64,000 bases of DNA from an uncultured Planktomarina sp. (lineage in GTDB: Bacteria > Pseudomonadota > Alphaproteobacteria > Rhodobacterales > Rhodobacteraceae), in NCBI GenBank assembly GCA_905182425.1, contig CAJJBP010000019.1, positions 1 through 64,000 of the forward strand. The letters are read 5' to 3'. Position 1 is the stretch's first letter. Each line of letters begins with the position of its first letter. A model generated the notes under the pieces. The model saw nothing but the letters and a program-made list of their open reading frames with translations, did no database searches and was not told the origin of the DNA. Of this stretch, positions 25,829 to 35,762 are shown one piece after another. The position numbers were made by a program, and so were the translations under genes.

Positions 25829-26995
25829 CTATTGTAGATCACTGAATGCGACTTTCATATTATCCACTGCTTTTAATATATTTGTACGGGTCATTCCGAT
25901 GTTGAAGCGCAAAAAGGTTTCACCACCCGTTCCGAATGTTGGGCCATGATTAGTCGCAATCTTTGCCTTTTCTTGTACTCGTTTTATAACTTCTTCTAAG
26001 GACATTCCGGTGTCTGAGAAATCTACCCAAGCCAGGTACGTGGCCTCGAGAGGCATGGATTTCACTCCTGGAATAGAATTCACACCCTCTTCAAAGATTT
26101 TCTTATTTTCCCCAAGGTATTCCATTAGATCATCAACCCAAATTGCACCCTCTGGCGAATAGGCCTCTGTGGTCATATGCAAGCCAAATGAGTTTGGAGA
26201 GATACCAAGTGCAGCAGCACGTTGCGAAAATTTAGACTGCAGTTCAGAGTTTTCGATAATCACATTGCCAGTGTGACCTCCCGCAATATTAAAGGTCTTC
26301 GTAGCTGCTGTCATCATGATCAATCGATCACTAATTCCGTCGATCAACGCCATAGGAGTATGGTGGACCCCGTACGTAAGATCATGGTGGATTTCATCAC
26401 TGACCAAAATCAGATCATGGCGGATGGCGAAGTCGGCGACTGTTTGTAATTCTTCAAGTGACCAGACCCTACCACCGGGGTTGTGTGGTGAGCAAAGTAC
26501 TATCATCTTGGCGTTGTCAGGAACTGAGGCTTCGTAAGCTATAAAGTCCATCTCATATCGGCCATTATTATTCACTAAAGGCATCTCGATGACTTCGCGG
26601 TTATTGGCTAAGATGACTTTTGCAAATGAATGGTAAACTGGCGTGAACAAAATTACCCCATCATTGGGATTGGTGAAAGCTTCAATGCACATTGCAGTGC
26701 CATGAACCAGGCCATGGGTGGTGAAGACGCCTTCTCTGGGAATGTCCCAGTTATGACGATTTTTCATCCACCACTCAATTGCGTTAAGATATTTAGTTTC
26801 GTCGCCAAAATAGCCATAAATACCATGATCCAACATTTTGCTGAGCCCGTCTTGGATAACTTGTGGTGGTCTGAAATCCATATCTGCCACCCACATAGCG
26901 AGACCGTCTTCAGCGGAAACTCCGTAAATCGACTCCATCATATCCCATTTTGAAGAATTCGAACCCCGGCGATCAATTTTGTCATCAAAGGTCAT
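25829..26995 (-). CDS. MalY/PatB family PLP-dependent C-S lyase or aminotransferase
   Basis: A 388-residue fold type I PLP enzyme. It begins DDKIDRRGSNSSKWDMM and LAMWVADMDFRPP, both MalY/PatB marks, followed by FTTHGLVHG, VYHSFAKVI, CSPHNPGGRVW, LVSDEIHHDLTYG and the PLP lysine in TAATKTFNIAGGH (near residue 233). It ends FLRFNIGMTRTNI. Family members cleave cystathionine or cysteine conjugates. It is transcribed alone, convergent with the hypothetical gene 32 nt away. Confidence 0.88.
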   Translation of the reverse strand: MTFDDKIDRRGSNSSKWDMMESIYGVSAEDGLAMWVADMDFRPPQVIQDGLSKMLDHGIYGYFGDETKYLNAIEWWMKNRHNWDIPREGVFTTHGLVHGTAMCIEAFTNPNDGVILFTPVYHSFAKVILANNREVIEMPLVNNNGRYEMDFIAYEASVPDNAKMIVLCSPHNPGGRVWSLEELQTVADFAIRHDLILVSDEIHHDLTYGVHHTPMALIDGISDRLIMMTAATKTFNIAGGHTGNVIIENSELQSKFSQRAAALGISPNSFGLHMTTEAYSPEGAIWVDDLMEYLGENKKIFEEGVNSIPGVKSMPLEATYLAWVDFSDTGMSLEEVIKRVQEKAKIATNHGPTFGTGGETFLRFNIGMTRTNILKAVDNMKVAFSDLQ

Positions 26996-27188
26996 AAATT
27001 ATCCTAGTTTAGTTTTTTGGCATAGTTACCTATGCCTCAGACAGGATCAAGCACAGATTGGATTGATTTTGCCTTGCTTAAAAAAAGTCAATGATTTCGA
27101 TCATTTAGGAATTTTTAAGGGATAGAGACCAAAGAAATTTTCCCAGTAGCAATTGCAGAGATAGAATGAATTGAATAATACCTACACT

Positions 27189-27710
27189 ATGACGATACGC
27201 AAGATTTTGATACACCCCGATGCCCGCTTAAAGAAAAAAGCAGCCCCTGTGACTGAGGTTACGTCTTCTATTGAACTGCTAGCAGAAGATATGATTGAGA
27301 CCATGTATGACGCGCCAGGCATTGGTCTGGCAGCGCCACAAATCGGGGTGATGACGCGTATTTTCGTGATGGACTGCGTCAAAGATGAGGGCGAAGCGCC
27401 TAGGCCGATGGTCCTTATGAATCCTGAAATTACCTGGGCGTCAGATGAAATCAGTAGCTATGAAGAGGGCTGTCTATCCATTCCTGAACAATATGGGGAC
27501 GTTCAACGGCCTGCTGAAGTTGAGATGCATTGGATGGGACTAGATGGGCAGTTGCACCAAGAGCGGTTCAATGGGCTGTGGGCTACATGTGTGCAACATG
27601 AATTGGATCACTTGAATGGAAAGCTGTTCATTGATTATCTGAAACCTCTCCGCCGACAAATGATTACTCGTAAAATGCAGAAACTGAAACGTGAAACGGC
27701 CCGCAAATGA
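27189..27710 (+). CDS. def: Peptide deformylase
   Basis: A 173-residue metalloenzyme that removes the formyl group from the N-terminal methionine of new proteins. All three motifs are present: GIGLAAPQ (44-51), EGCLSIP (93-99) with the metal ligand C95, and HELDH (137-141) with the catalytic glutamate. The start at ATG 27189 matches the usual TIRKILIHPD opening. Its stop overlaps the next gene by 4 nt, making a def / def-like / fmt operon. Confidence 0.96.
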   Translation: MTIRKILIHPDARLKKKAAPVTEVTSSIELLAEDMIETMYDAPGIGLAAPQIGVMTRIFVMDCVKDEGEAPRPMVLMNPEITWASDEISSYEEGCLSIPEQYGDVQRPAEVEMHWMGLDGQLHQERFNGLWATCVQHELDHLNGKLFIDYLKPLRRQMITRKMQKLKRETARK

Positions 27711-28201
27711 TCCGCGCTACAGTTCCTTGGCCACATGCTTGCTTGACGGCTATTGCTGCTCCAGTTGAAGTGGTGACGTCAGAAATTCTGGATATTTGGC
27801 AAAATATGATTTCTGTCATGGAGGCAATGCCTGGTGTGGGCCTTGCGGCACCTCAGCTAGGCATTGGAAAGCGCCTTGCAGTTGTTGATGCCTCTACGTC
27901 GCGGGGACGAGTTTTACGGATGGCCAACCCAGAGGTTTTACATGTGTCAAACAAAATAGAATTTGGCGAAGAAGCTAGTCCCAATCTGCCTTTTGTCTCG
28001 GCTCAAGTGGAACGCCCTCGTGGCATTACTGTGCGTTATATCGACGAAAATGGTGAGCTACAGGAAAAAGATTTGATTCATCTTTGGGCACGTTCGACAC
28101 TACACCAAATAGATCACCTGAATGGCCTAATGTATTTCGACAAACTGTCAAAACTTAAACGTGATATGTTACTTAAAAAGGCACGAAAACTATGCGCATA
28201 G
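27707..28201 (+). CDS. Peptide deformylase-like protein lacking catalytic residues
   Basis: A 164-residue PDF-fold paralogue. Motif 1 is kept (GVGLAAPQ, 43-50), but motif 2 reads EEASPNLP in place of EEGCLSIP, so the cysteine ligand is replaced by S91, and motif 3 is HQIDH (133-137), with Gln in place of the catalytic Glu. It therefore should not deformylate by the normal mechanism. I recall similar second copies in def-fmt operons of other Rhodobacterales, so the change is probably old and selected. It overlaps def by 4 nt and fmt by 10 nt. Role unknown; ribosome or nascent-chain binding is possible. Confidence 0.85.
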   Translation: MIRATVPWPHACLTAIAAPVEVVTSEILDIWQNMISVMEAMPGVGLAAPQLGIGKRLAVVDASTSRGRVLRMANPEVLHVSNKIEFGEEASPNLPFVSAQVERPRGITVRYIDENGELQEKDLIHLWARSTLHQIDHLNGLMYFDKLSKLKRDMLLKKARKLCA

Positions 28202-29094
28202 TTTTCATGGGGACGCCTGAATTTTCGGTTACAGTTCTAAAGAATTTGGCGGATGCAGGGCATGAGATTGTAGCTGTTTACAGCCAACCTCCTCGCAAGT
28301 CTGGAAGGGGGCTAAAACTTCGCATATCACCGGTTCATGCTTGTGCTAATGAACGTGGGTTCCCTGTTTATTGCCCGATAAATTTCCGAGATATGACAGA
28401 CGTTGATGCTTTTGAATCACATCAAGCAGATGTTGCGGTTGTTGTGGCCTATGGTTTAATTCTGCCGCAAACTTTGCTTGAGATGCCTCGCTTTGGGTGT
28501 TTGAACATCCATGCTAGCCTACTGCCGCGCTGGCGTGGAGCGGCACCCATTCACCGTGCAATAATGTCAGGGGATACGGAAACGGGCGTTTGTATTTTGC
28601 AAATGGATTCTGGTCTGGATACTGGAGCGGTACGACTTCAACGAGTTTTGAAGATTGGATCGACGGAGACTACTCTTCAGCTACATAATCGTTTGGCGCC
28701 CCTTGGCGCACAGGCTGTTCTGGATGTTTTGGCAGATTTAGATGAATATCCACCAATTGGGCAACCTTCTGCCGGGATGAGTTACGCTGAGAAAATAGAT
28801 AAGTCAGAGGCTCGTATAAACTGGACCCGGTCGGCCATGGATATCGATCGTCAAATCCGTGCCCTGTCGCCGTTTCCAGGAGCTTGGTGTATGTTACAGG
28901 GTGAGCGGGTAAAAATTTTGGCGTCTGAATTGGCTGTGGGAGAGGGTATGCCAGGCACAATACTGGATTCCAATCTACGAATTTCTTGTGGTCGAGGCGC
29001 TGTTAAGGTGCTGCGATTGCAATTGGCCGGCAAAAAGCCCCAAGATGCAGAAGCTTTTGTGCGAAGCTTTGGTGTGCTGGGGCGCCTTGATTGA
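28192..29094 (+). CDS. fmt: Methionyl-tRNA formyltransferase
   Basis: A 300-residue enzyme that formylates initiator Met-tRNA with 10-formyl-tetrahydrofolate. RIVFMGTPEFSVTVLKNL opens the Rossmann domain, LNIHASLLPRWRGAAPIHRAI holds the catalytic region around residue 106, and MDSGLDTGAV follows. The C-terminal OB-like domain starts near residue 205 (INWTRSAMDIDRQIRALSPFPGAW). It works as the counterpart of Def, encoded two genes upstream. Confidence 0.96.
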   Translation: MRIVFMGTPEFSVTVLKNLADAGHEIVAVYSQPPRKSGRGLKLRISPVHACANERGFPVYCPINFRDMTDVDAFESHQADVAVVVAYGLILPQTLLEMPRFGCLNIHASLLPRWRGAAPIHRAIMSGDTETGVCILQMDSGLDTGAVRLQRVLKIGSTETTLQLHNRLAPLGAQAVLDVLADLDEYPPIGQPSAGMSYAEKIDKSEARINWTRSAMDIDRQIRALSPFPGAWCMLQGERVKILASELAVGEGMPGTILDSNLRISCGRGAVKVLRLQLAGKKPQDAEAFVRSFGVLGRLD

Positions 29095-29105
29095 AACTCA
29101 ATTTT

Positions 29106-29561
29106 CTATTTGGCCTTGAACGGTTCCATGCCGGATCGCGCTAATTCATCTGCCAGCTCGTTTTCTGGATGCCCTGCATGACCTTTTACCCATTCCCAGG
29201 TTACCTGGTGTTTTTCGCGTACAGTATCAAGTCGTTTCCATAGATCCTCGTTTTTAACGGGCTTTTTGGCGGCGGTCTTCCAGCCATTCCGTTTCCAGCC
29301 GATAATCCATTTTGTCACACCATCTTTTACGTAAACGCTGTCTGTAACGATGGTGATCTGCGAAGGCCTGTCCAGAGCCTCAAGTGCTGAAATTGCCGCC
29401 ATCAACTCCATTCGGTTATTTGTTGTATCCGCTGCTCCGCCTTTTAAGGACCGCTGTTTCACAACTTCATCCACAGATTTTGCTTGTATCACAACGCCCC
29501 AACCGCCTGGGCCTGGATTTCCGCTGCAAGCTCCATCGGTATATGCGATTAAATTATGCAT
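29106..29561 (-). CDS. rnhA: Ribonuclease HI
   Basis: A 151-residue nuclease that cuts RNA in RNA-DNA hybrids. The DEDD active site is visible: D9 in [17 protein letters not shown] in [11 protein letters not shown] in [11 protein letters not shown] and D in NELADELA. The [19 protein letters not shown] segment is the basic handle region. It overlaps the upstream methyltransferase by 8 nt and is convergent with fmt, 11 nt away. Confidence 0.96.
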   Translation of the reverse strand: MHNLIAYTDGACSGNPGPGGWGVVIQAKSVDEVVKQRSLKGGAADTTNNRMELMAAISALEALDRPSQITIVTDSVYVKDGVTKWIIGWKRNGWKTAAKKPVKNEDLWKRLDTVREKHQVTWEWVKGHAGHPENELADELARSGMEPFKAK

Positions 29562-30141
29562 GCGCTGTTAACATTATGAAAGGCTCAATGTTTCCAGCGA
29601 GACCCAATTCTTTTCCTTCGCGTTGATCGCGCAATTCGAAGCCCGCATCTTTTAGATTTTGTACTAATTCATCAGTGGAGTAATAGGTGTAAAACCGACC
29701 GAGGTGATCACGAGTTTCACCTTCTCCTAATTTCATTCCAAGGTGGAAAATGCCCCTGGAATTAAGTGCTAAATGGCAGGCGGCAATGTGGCGAATGAAG
29801 TCGTTCCGCTTTGCATGAAGCAGTGAGAAATTTGCATATATCCCATCGTAAGTGGCACATTCTGGGAGTTCATCAAACGTTGCTTGTCGGGCGCTCACGC
29901 CTGGGTGCCGTGAGGCGGCTTCTACCATTTTTGAACTTCCGTCTGTTGCATCAACTTTAAGGCGTTGCCGCGCCATTTCAGCGGCTGCTAACCCTGGGCC
30001 ACATCCTAAATCGAGCACGCGGCCCCCTTTTGGAATTGCTTTTATAAAGGCTATCAAAGACCTGCTGGGCGGTGCACTGGTTAGGCGCATATAGTCTTCA
30101 ATTTTGGCATCATAGACCGAGAGTGTTTCGAGGTCCTCCAT
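29554..30141 (-). CDS. Class I SAM-dependent methyltransferase
   Basis: A 195-residue Rossmann methyltransferase. SAM motif I is [16 protein letters not shown], motif II contains [14 protein letters not shown], and [15 protein letters not shown] is the later strand-loop. The ATG at 30141 is chosen for its AAGG about 8 nt upstream and the normal [20 protein letters not shown] start; a longer frame would run 44 nt into ispH. The substrate is unknown. It lies between ispH and rnhA in what looks like one operon. Confidence 0.85.
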   Translation of the reverse strand: MEDLETLSVYDAKIEDYMRLTSAPPSRSLIAFIKAIPKGGRVLDLGCGPGLAAAEMARQRLKVDATDGSSKMVEAASRHPGVSARQATFDELPECATYDGIYANFSLLHAKRNDFIRHIAACHLALNSRGIFHLGMKLGEGETRDHLGRFYTYYSTDELVQNLKDAGFELRDQREGKELGLAGNIEPFIMLTAHA

Positions 30142-30190
30142 TATATCGCCTTTATATAAATTGAATTGCAGGTTTTTCTTTGGGTGCAGA

Positions 30191-31144
30191 TCATATGGGT
30201 TCTCTAAGTATTTTTGGAACTTTAAAACTGACATTCTCTTGTGCCGTTTGCACCGTTTCGATTGCCACCGTGTAATGTTCTGAAAAGGCGTCTACCACCT
30301 CCTGGATTAAGATATCTGGGGCGGAGGCGCCGGCAGTGATGCCAATACTTTTGATTCCTGAAAGCGCGCGCCAATCAATATCTGCACTGCGTTGAACTAA
30401 TTGAGTGTAGCCGCACCCAGCGCGTGCCGCTACCTCAACTAATCGTTTTGAATTTGAAGAATTTGGGGCGCCGACAACTAGTAAAGCATCGGACAAAGGA
30501 GCAATCGCCTTGACGGCTTCTTGACGGTTTGTCGTAGCGTAGCAAATATCTTCTTTATGGGGGCCAATAATTGCGGGGAACCGGTATTTTAGCGCTGCAA
30601 CGATGCTTGCAGTATCATCCACTGAAAGCGTCGTTTGTGTTATGTATGCTAGATTATTTGGATCCCTGACCGAAGCTAAGGCAACATCGGCTTCCGTTTC
30701 AACCAAAAGGACTTCGCCTTCGGGAAGCTGGCCCATCGTACCAATAGTTTCGGGATGGCCTTCATGACCTATCATGATAATTTGAAAACCATTTTGTGAG
30801 TGTCGCTCAGCTTCTATATGAACCTTGCTGACCAAAGGACAGGTCGCGTCAACAAAAATCATATTCCGAGCTGTGGCAGCATTTGGAACGGATTTAGGGA
30901 CGCCATGCGCTGAAAAGATCACTGGACGGTCATCGGGGCATTCATCAATTTCGTCAATAAATATAGCACCTTGATCTTTCAAATTGTCGACCACAAATTT
31001 ATTGTGTACTATTTCGTGCCGGACATAAACTGGTGCACCCCATTTTAGCAAAGCCATTTCCACGATTTTAATGGCACGGTCAACTCCTGCGCAAAAGCCG
31101 CGTGGAGCTGCAAGATAAAGACTAAGGTGGGGCTTGGCCATCAT
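30191..31144 (-). CDS. ispH: 4-hydroxy-3-methylbut-2-enyl diphosphate reductase
   Basis: A 317-residue [4Fe-4S] enzyme, last step of the MEP route to IPP and DMAPP. The three cluster cysteines are C18 in [11 protein letters not shown], one near residue 101 in [12 protein letters not shown], and one near residue 201 in [21 protein letters not shown] and [15 protein letters not shown] are further signatures. The reading starts MMAKPH; either Met may be used. No upstream gene is closer than 66 nt, so it probably has its own promoter. Confidence 0.96.
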   Translation of the reverse strand: MMAKPHLSLYLAAPRGFCAGVDRAIKIVEMALLKWGAPVYVRHEIVHNKFVVDNLKDQGAIFIDEIDECPDDRPVIFSAHGVPKSVPNAATARNMIFVDATCPLVSKVHIEAERHSQNGFQIIMIGHEGHPETIGTMGQLPEGEVLLVETEADVALASVRDPNNLAYITQTTLSVDDTASIVAALKYRFPAIIGPHKEDICYATTNRQEAVKAIAPLSDALLVVGAPNSSNSKRLVEVAARAGCGYTQLVQRSADIDWRALSGIKSIGITAGASAPDILIQEVVDAFSEHYTVAIETVQTAQENVSFKVPKILREPI

Positions 31145-31210
31145 TAATATGATCCTTTACTAATCAAAATACGCTCGTCTGGCGGGATCGTCTAAAGTGT
31201 TTAAAAGAAT

Positions 31211-31786
31211 TTAATCTTGTCGAATATCTTCTGCTTGTGGAGGCGTCTCACTTGGTTCACGAGACGGGCGTCCAATGGCGTCACGCAGTGCATCTAACTC
31301 AATGAAATTATCACATTGCCGCCGCAACTCATCTGCTATCATTGGTGGTTGGCTACGTATAGTTGACACAACAGAAACCCGAACTCCTTGGCGCTGAACA
31401 GCTTCTATCATTGGACGAAAATCACCATCACCCGAAAATAAAACAATATGGTCTACATGCGGAGCCAATTCCATTGCGTTGACGGCAAGCTCAATATCCA
31501 TGTTGCCTTTAATCTTGCGGCGGCCTTGGCTGTCTGTAAATTCTTTTGCAGTTTTTGTAACCATAGTAAATCCGTTGTAATTCAACCAGTCTACAAGGGG
31601 TCGAATGGGAGAGAACTCGTCATTTTCCAAGAGTGCTGTGTAGTAAAAGGCTCGTAACATTTTACCACGGCTCATAAACTCTTGACGAAGGAGTTTGTAG
31701 TCGATTTCAAAACCAAGTGATTTGGCTGCTGCATAGAGATTAGCGCCATCTATAAATAACGCGAGACGTTCGTCGCGGTAGAACAT
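31211..31786 (-). CDS. NYN domain protein (LabA/DUF88 family)
   Basis: A 191-residue PIN-like NYN domain protein, a putative RNase. LALFIDGANLYAAAKSLGFEIDY holds the first conserved Asp, and HIVLFSGDGDFRPMIEAVQRQGVRVSVVST the second pair, as in LabA and human LIMKAIN-type domains. The C-terminal 25 residues are Pro/Glu-rich and look disordered. It lies 66 nt upstream of ispH in the same direction. The target is unknown. Confidence 0.88.
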   Translation of the reverse strand: MFYRDERLALFIDGANLYAAAKSLGFEIDYKLLRQEFMSRGKMLRAFYYTALLENDEFSPIRPLVDWLNYNGFTMVTKTAKEFTDSQGRRKIKGNMDIELAVNAMELAPHVDHIVLFSGDGDFRPMIEAVQRQGVRVSVVSTIRSQPPMIADELRRQCDNFIELDALRDAIGRPSREPSETPPQAEDIRQD

Positions 31787-31890
31787 AATAAATTTCCTTT
31801 TGTGGTCTTCGATATAATTATTTTTATGATAAGAATGCAGGTAATTGCCGCTATTAAGTTTCTAAGTAGTTTTTAAAATAAGATGTGTAA

Positions 31891-32490
31891 ATGTCACAAT
31901 ATCACTTTTGTATAGACCGCTGTTCAAAAGCATTGGTCGCTTTGGGAGCTAATCAAACCTCCAAACTTGGAGCCCCTGCGGCGACCATTAATTTTGCTCT
32001 ATCTTACTTGAGGTTGAGCGCTAACACCATCGTGCGAAGTAGCCGTCTTTACAGCACTCCCTGTTTTCCTGCTGGATATGGCCCGGACTATGTGAATGCG
32101 GCTGCAGAGATAAGTTTTAAGGGAGGCTCATCCGAGCTGTTGGCGCTTCTCCACAGCATCGAGGTTATTTTTGGTAGGGTCCGTGGTGAAAGATGGGGTA
32201 AACGGGTATTAGACGCAGATCTTATTGCATTTGGAACTCAAGTTTTGCCAGACCTTTATACCTATAAAAAATGGCGCGACTTACCTATTTCGGACCAAAT
32301 GCTCCAAACGCCAGATCAGCTGATTTTGCCACACCCGCGACTACAAGATCGCGCTTTTGTTTTGAGGCCCTTGATGGATCTGGTCCCTGATTGGGTTCAT
32401 CCAGTTTCCGGTCTAAAAATAAAAGAAATCTACGCCCAATTACCGCCAAAAGACCGTGCTGAAGTGAAGTTAATTTTGGAGCGCGCTTGA
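31891..32490 (+). CDS. folK: 2-amino-4-hydroxy-6-hydroxymethyldihydropteridine diphosphokinase
   Basis: A 199-residue folate enzyme that moves pyrophosphate from ATP to hydroxymethyl-dihydropterin. VALGANQTSKLG at the N-terminus, SRLYSTPCFPAGYGPDYVNAAAEI and the signature GRVRGERWGKRVLDADLIAFG are present, then LILPHPRLQDRAFVLRPLMDLVPDW. It has an insertion before LILPHPRL that is common in Rhodobacterales relatives. It is divergent from the NYN gene across 104 nt and upstream of rpoZ. Confidence 0.94.
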   Translation: MSQYHFCIDRCSKALVALGANQTSKLGAPAATINFALSYLRLSANTIVRSSRLYSTPCFPAGYGPDYVNAAAEISFKGGSSELLALLHSIEVIFGRVRGERWGKRVLDADLIAFGTQVLPDLYTYKKWRDLPISDQMLQTPDQLILPHPRLQDRAFVLRPLMDLVPDWVHPVSGLKIKEIYAQLPPKDRAEVKLILERA

Positions 32491-32562
32491 GCTTTTGGTC
32501 CTTGCGTTTCATCGCATTCACTCATAGAAGATAACCTCAATTATAGGTGCAGGAGAGTTGTC

Positions 32563-32919
32563 ATGGCCCGTGTTACAGTCGAAGATTGCGTTGATAAGGT
32601 TCCAAATCGTTTTGATCTGGTTATGCTTGCGGCACATCGTGCACGTGAAATCTCAAGCGGATCCCCAGTAACGGTTGATCGTGACAACGACAAAAACCCA
32701 GTAGTTTCTTTACGTGAAATTGCCGACGAAACTCAGATGGTTGATCATTTGCTGGAGCGCTTAATAGAAAGCAACCAAACTCAGATCGAAGTTGATGAGC
32801 CAGAAGAAGACTCAATGGCGTTGTTGATGGGTGGTGGTGAAGTTGATAAGCCCGTGGAAGACGATCTTAACGATGAAAAATTGTTGCGTGCGCTGATGGA
32901 AGCTCAAGGCCAACGATAA
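32563..32919 (+). CDS. rpoZ: RNA polymerase omega subunit
   Basis: A 118-residue omega subunit, beginning [32 protein letters not shown], the classic N-terminal fold that clamps the beta-prime C-terminus. [12 protein letters not shown] follows, and the acidic C-terminal half is typical for alphaproteobacteria. AGGAGAG stands before the ATG. It is 12 nt upstream of the (p)ppGpp synthetase gene, the common rpoZ-spoT pair, fitting omega's role in ppGpp binding. Confidence 0.96.
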   Translation: MARVTVEDCVDKVPNRFDLVMLAAHRAREISSGSPVTVDRDNDKNPVVSLREIADETQMVDHLLERLIESNQTQIEVDEPEEDSMALLMGGGEVDKPVEDDLNDEKLLRALMEAQGQR

Positions 32920-32931
32920 GGAAATAGATGC

Positions 32932-35076
32932 ATGATCACTGCTGACCATCTGATCGGCCTGATCCGCGCTTATAATCCGTCAACAAATGCCGAGCTCATA
33001 ACTAAAGCTTACAATTACTGCAAAGAAATGCACGACGGTCAGTTTCGCCGTTCGGGCGAACCTTACTACACGCATCCTGTGGAGGTTGGGGTTGTATTGG
33101 CCGATCAGCATCTTGATGATGCAACAATTGTCACGGCTCTTTTGCACGACACAATTGAAGATACAAAAGCAAACTTTTCAGATGTTGAACGGGAATTTTC
33201 GTTTGAGATTGCCAACCTTGTTGACGGCGTCACCAAACTTACAAACCTTCAGCTTTCTTCTACTGAGACAAAGCAAGCCGAGAATTTTCGTAAGCTAATC
33301 ATGGCGACATCAAAAGATGTTCGTGTGACTTTAGTGAAACTAGCGGACAGGCTTCACAACATGCGCACTATCCGGTCAATGAGGCCAGAAAAGCAGGAGC
33401 AAAAAGCTCGTGAAACAATGGATATTTATGCTCCCCTAGCTGGACGTATGGGGATGCACTGGCTTCGCGAAGAACTGGAAGATCTTGCGTTTCAAGTCCT
33501 GAATTCTGAAGGTCGTCAATCCATCATACGCAGGTTCATTAAATTACAGAATGAAACTGGCGACGTTGTTCAGCAGATTGAAGCCGATTTGCTCGAAGAA
33601 ACGGGTAGGGCCAAAATTGATGTGGAGGTCTCTGGCCGTGCGAAAAAGCCTTACTCTATTTGGCGTAAGATGCAGACAAAACAGCTTTCATTTTCACGGC
33701 TTTCGGATATTTACGGCTTCCGTGTTATAGTTGAAGACGAATCTGATTGTTACAAAACACTTGGCTTAATTCATCAGCGATGGCGTGCTGTTCCTGGTCG
33801 GTTTAAAGATTACATTAGCCAACCAAAGTCGAATGGCTATCGTAGTATCCACACAACTGTTTCAGGACGTAACGCTCGTCGTGTTGAAGTGCAAATTCGT
33901 ACTAAGGCGATGCACCAAGTTGCTGAAAAAGGTGCAGCTGCAACATGGTCTTATCGGGATGGTGAGCGCGAGAATAACCCCTTTGCGCTTGATCCCTCTG
34001 CTTGGATTGCATCCCTAACCGAGCAGTTTGGTAGTGAGGGGGATCATGGTGAGTTTCTCGAAGCGGTACGTTTAGAAATGTACACTGATCAAGTTTTTTG
34101 CTTCACCCCAAAAGGTGAAGTTATCAAGCTACCACGTGGTGCGACGCCCATTGATTTCGCCTATGCCATCCATACAAGAATCGGATCTGCGTGTGTTTCT
34201 GCGAAGGTTGACGGAATACGAGTGCCTTTATGGACCCGTCTGCGAAATGGTCAATCTGTTCAAATCATCACCGCTGAAGGCCAAACACCGCCAGCGAGTT
34301 GGATTGATATTGCAGCGACGGGCCGTGCAAAAACTGCAATAAGACGTAGTCTACGTGAAGTAGACCGCGAACGGTTCGTTAATCTAGGTCGTGAACTTGC
34401 TCGTGTTGCTTTTGAGAATGTAAATAAGAAGGCTACTGATCGTGCCTTAAGTACTGCCGCTAAGCAAATGGGCCTGCCTGATAGATCTGAACTATTAGCC
34501 CGCCTTGGTAGTGCTGAAATCACTTCGCGCGAAGTTGTGGCTGTTCTTTATCCGAACCTTAAGCTGGATGCCACTGACGAAGTAGGGGCCGAACGTGCTG
34601 TGGTGGGCCTCGAGCTGGGCCAGAATTTTGAACACGCAGCTTGTTGCCACCCATTGCCGGGCGAGCGCATTGTTGGAATTACGTTTCGTGGCAAAGGAGT
34701 TGTTGTACATACAATTAATTGTCCAAACTTGCAGAGTTATGAAGAGCAAATGGGCCGATGGCTGGATCTGCATTGGCAAGACGGGCAGCACGCCGTTATT
34801 CATCCGGTCCAAATCATGGTGACAATCCGTAATGGAGCAGGTGTTATGGGGCATATTTGTGCTTTGATCGGAGATCAGAAAGCAAATATATCAGATATGA
34901 AATTCGTTGAACGCAAGCCGGATTATTTTAAACTGATGGTAGAATTGGAATTGCGGGACGTGTCACAATTGCACATGGTGCTTACAGCTTTGGAAGCAGA
35001 TAATGACGTGGCGGAAGTAAACCGACACAATGACTTGCAACTTGGCCGCGAGAATGAGGTATTTGAGGTTGAATAG
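32932..35076 (+). CDS. spoT: Bifunctional (p)ppGpp synthetase/hydrolase (RSH family)
   Basis: A 714-residue RelA/SpoT homologue. The N-terminal HD hydrolase domain holds THPVEVGVVLAD and LLHDTIEDT (near residues 70-77) with KLADRLHNMRT. The synthetase domain follows with SRLSDIYGFRVIV and KSNGYRSIHTTV. A TGS domain (VFCFTPKGEVIKLPRGATPIDFAYAIHT), a zinc-finger-like region with CCHPLPGERI, and a C-terminal ACT domain (after about 640) complete it. Both hydrolase and synthetase motifs look intact. AAGGAAAT lies before the ATG. Confidence 0.96.
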   Translation: MITADHLIGLIRAYNPSTNAELITKAYNYCKEMHDGQFRRSGEPYYTHPVEVGVVLADQHLDDATIVTALLHDTIEDTKANFSDVEREFSFEIANLVDGVTKLTNLQLSSTETKQAENFRKLIMATSKDVRVTLVKLADRLHNMRTIRSMRPEKQEQKARETMDIYAPLAGRMGMHWLREELEDLAFQVLNSEGRQSIIRRFIKLQNETGDVVQQIEADLLEETGRAKIDVEVSGRAKKPYSIWRKMQTKQLSFSRLSDIYGFRVIVEDESDCYKTLGLIHQRWRAVPGRFKDYISQPKSNGYRSIHTTVSGRNARRVEVQIRTKAMHQVAEKGAAATWSYRDGERENNPFALDPSAWIASLTEQFGSEGDHGEFLEAVRLEMYTDQVFCFTPKGEVIKLPRGATPIDFAYAIHTRIGSACVSAKVDGIRVPLWTRLRNGQSVQIITAEGQTPPASWIDIAATGRAKTAIRRSLREVDRERFVNLGRELARVAFENVNKKATDRALSTAAKQMGLPDRSELLARLGSAEITSREVVAVLYPNLKLDATDEVGAERAVVGLELGQNFEHAACCHPLPGERIVGITFRGKGVVVHTINCPNLQSYEEQMGRWLDLHWQDGQHAVIHPVQIMVTIRNGAGVMGHICALIGDQKANISDMKFVERKPDYFKLMVELELRDVSQLHMVLTALEADNDVAEVNRHNDLQLGRENEVFEVE

Positions 35077-35084
35077 GATACACT

Positions 35085-35738
35085 TTGGTATTTAGACGCC
35101 GTGATAGACGCGGAATAGCCAGAGCCGTTTGGGAAGTAGTTTACCCAAAGGGTGGCTGGAGTCGTGCCTATCTCTACGTTAAACATCGACTGACACGCCT
35201 TCCCGGAACGCCCGAACAAATTGCTCGCGGCATTGGAGTTGGAGTTTTCGCAGCTTTTAGCCCATTCTACGGATTACACTTTTTGGTTGCGGCCGTTGTG
35301 GCACTCTTGATGCGAGGATCTGTAATTGCCGCACTATTGGGAACGTTCTTTGGTAACCCTTTGACATATATCCCGATTGGTGCCGCCTCAGTAGGTGCTG
35401 GATATGCTATATTGGGCAAAAGTGTACCGTTGAATGTACATAGTGGATTTGGTCAAATGTTTTCCCAAGCTTTGCAGGAGCTATGGTTCAATTTCAAAGC
35501 TATGTTTACAGTTTCAATGGCAGACTGGACTTATCTTTTAGAATTCTGGGATACTGTATTTTTTCCGTGGTTGGTTGGGAGTATACCCGTCGGTATAATT
35601 GCGGGACTGCTGGCTTATTTTCTGTCGGCTCCAACAATAAGAGTTTATAAAAACCGTCGCAAAGGTTTGTTGAGCAGTAAATTGATAGCGCTGCGTAAAA
35701 AGGCACAGATTAAGCGTGATGGGGGAGTGGGTCGTTGA
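35085..35738 (+). CDS. DUF2062 family membrane protein
   Basis: A 217-residue protein of unknown function. A basic N-terminus is followed by the DUF2062 core: GTPEQIARGIGVGVFAAFSPFYGLHFLVA, then LLMRGSVIAALLGTFFGNPLTYIPIG, with two further hydrophobic spans near residues 95-115 and 165-185. It starts at a TTG preceded by GAATAGGAT, 8 nt after spoT, so it is part of the rpoZ-spoT-pdxJ run. The family is often linked to spoT-pdxJ in alphaproteobacteria. Confidence 0.85.
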   Translation: MVFRRRDRRGIARAVWEVVYPKGGWSRAYLYVKHRLTRLPGTPEQIARGIGVGVFAAFSPFYGLHFLVAAVVALLMRGSVIAALLGTFFGNPLTYIPIGAASVGAGYAILGKSVPLNVHSGFGQMFSQALQELWFNFKAMFTVSMADWTYLLEFWDTVFFPWLVGSIPVGIIAGLLAYFLSAPTIRVYKNRRKGLLSSKLIALRKKAQIKRDGGVGR

Positions 35739-35762
35739 CCTTTCTAAATTGAGAGACTTTAT

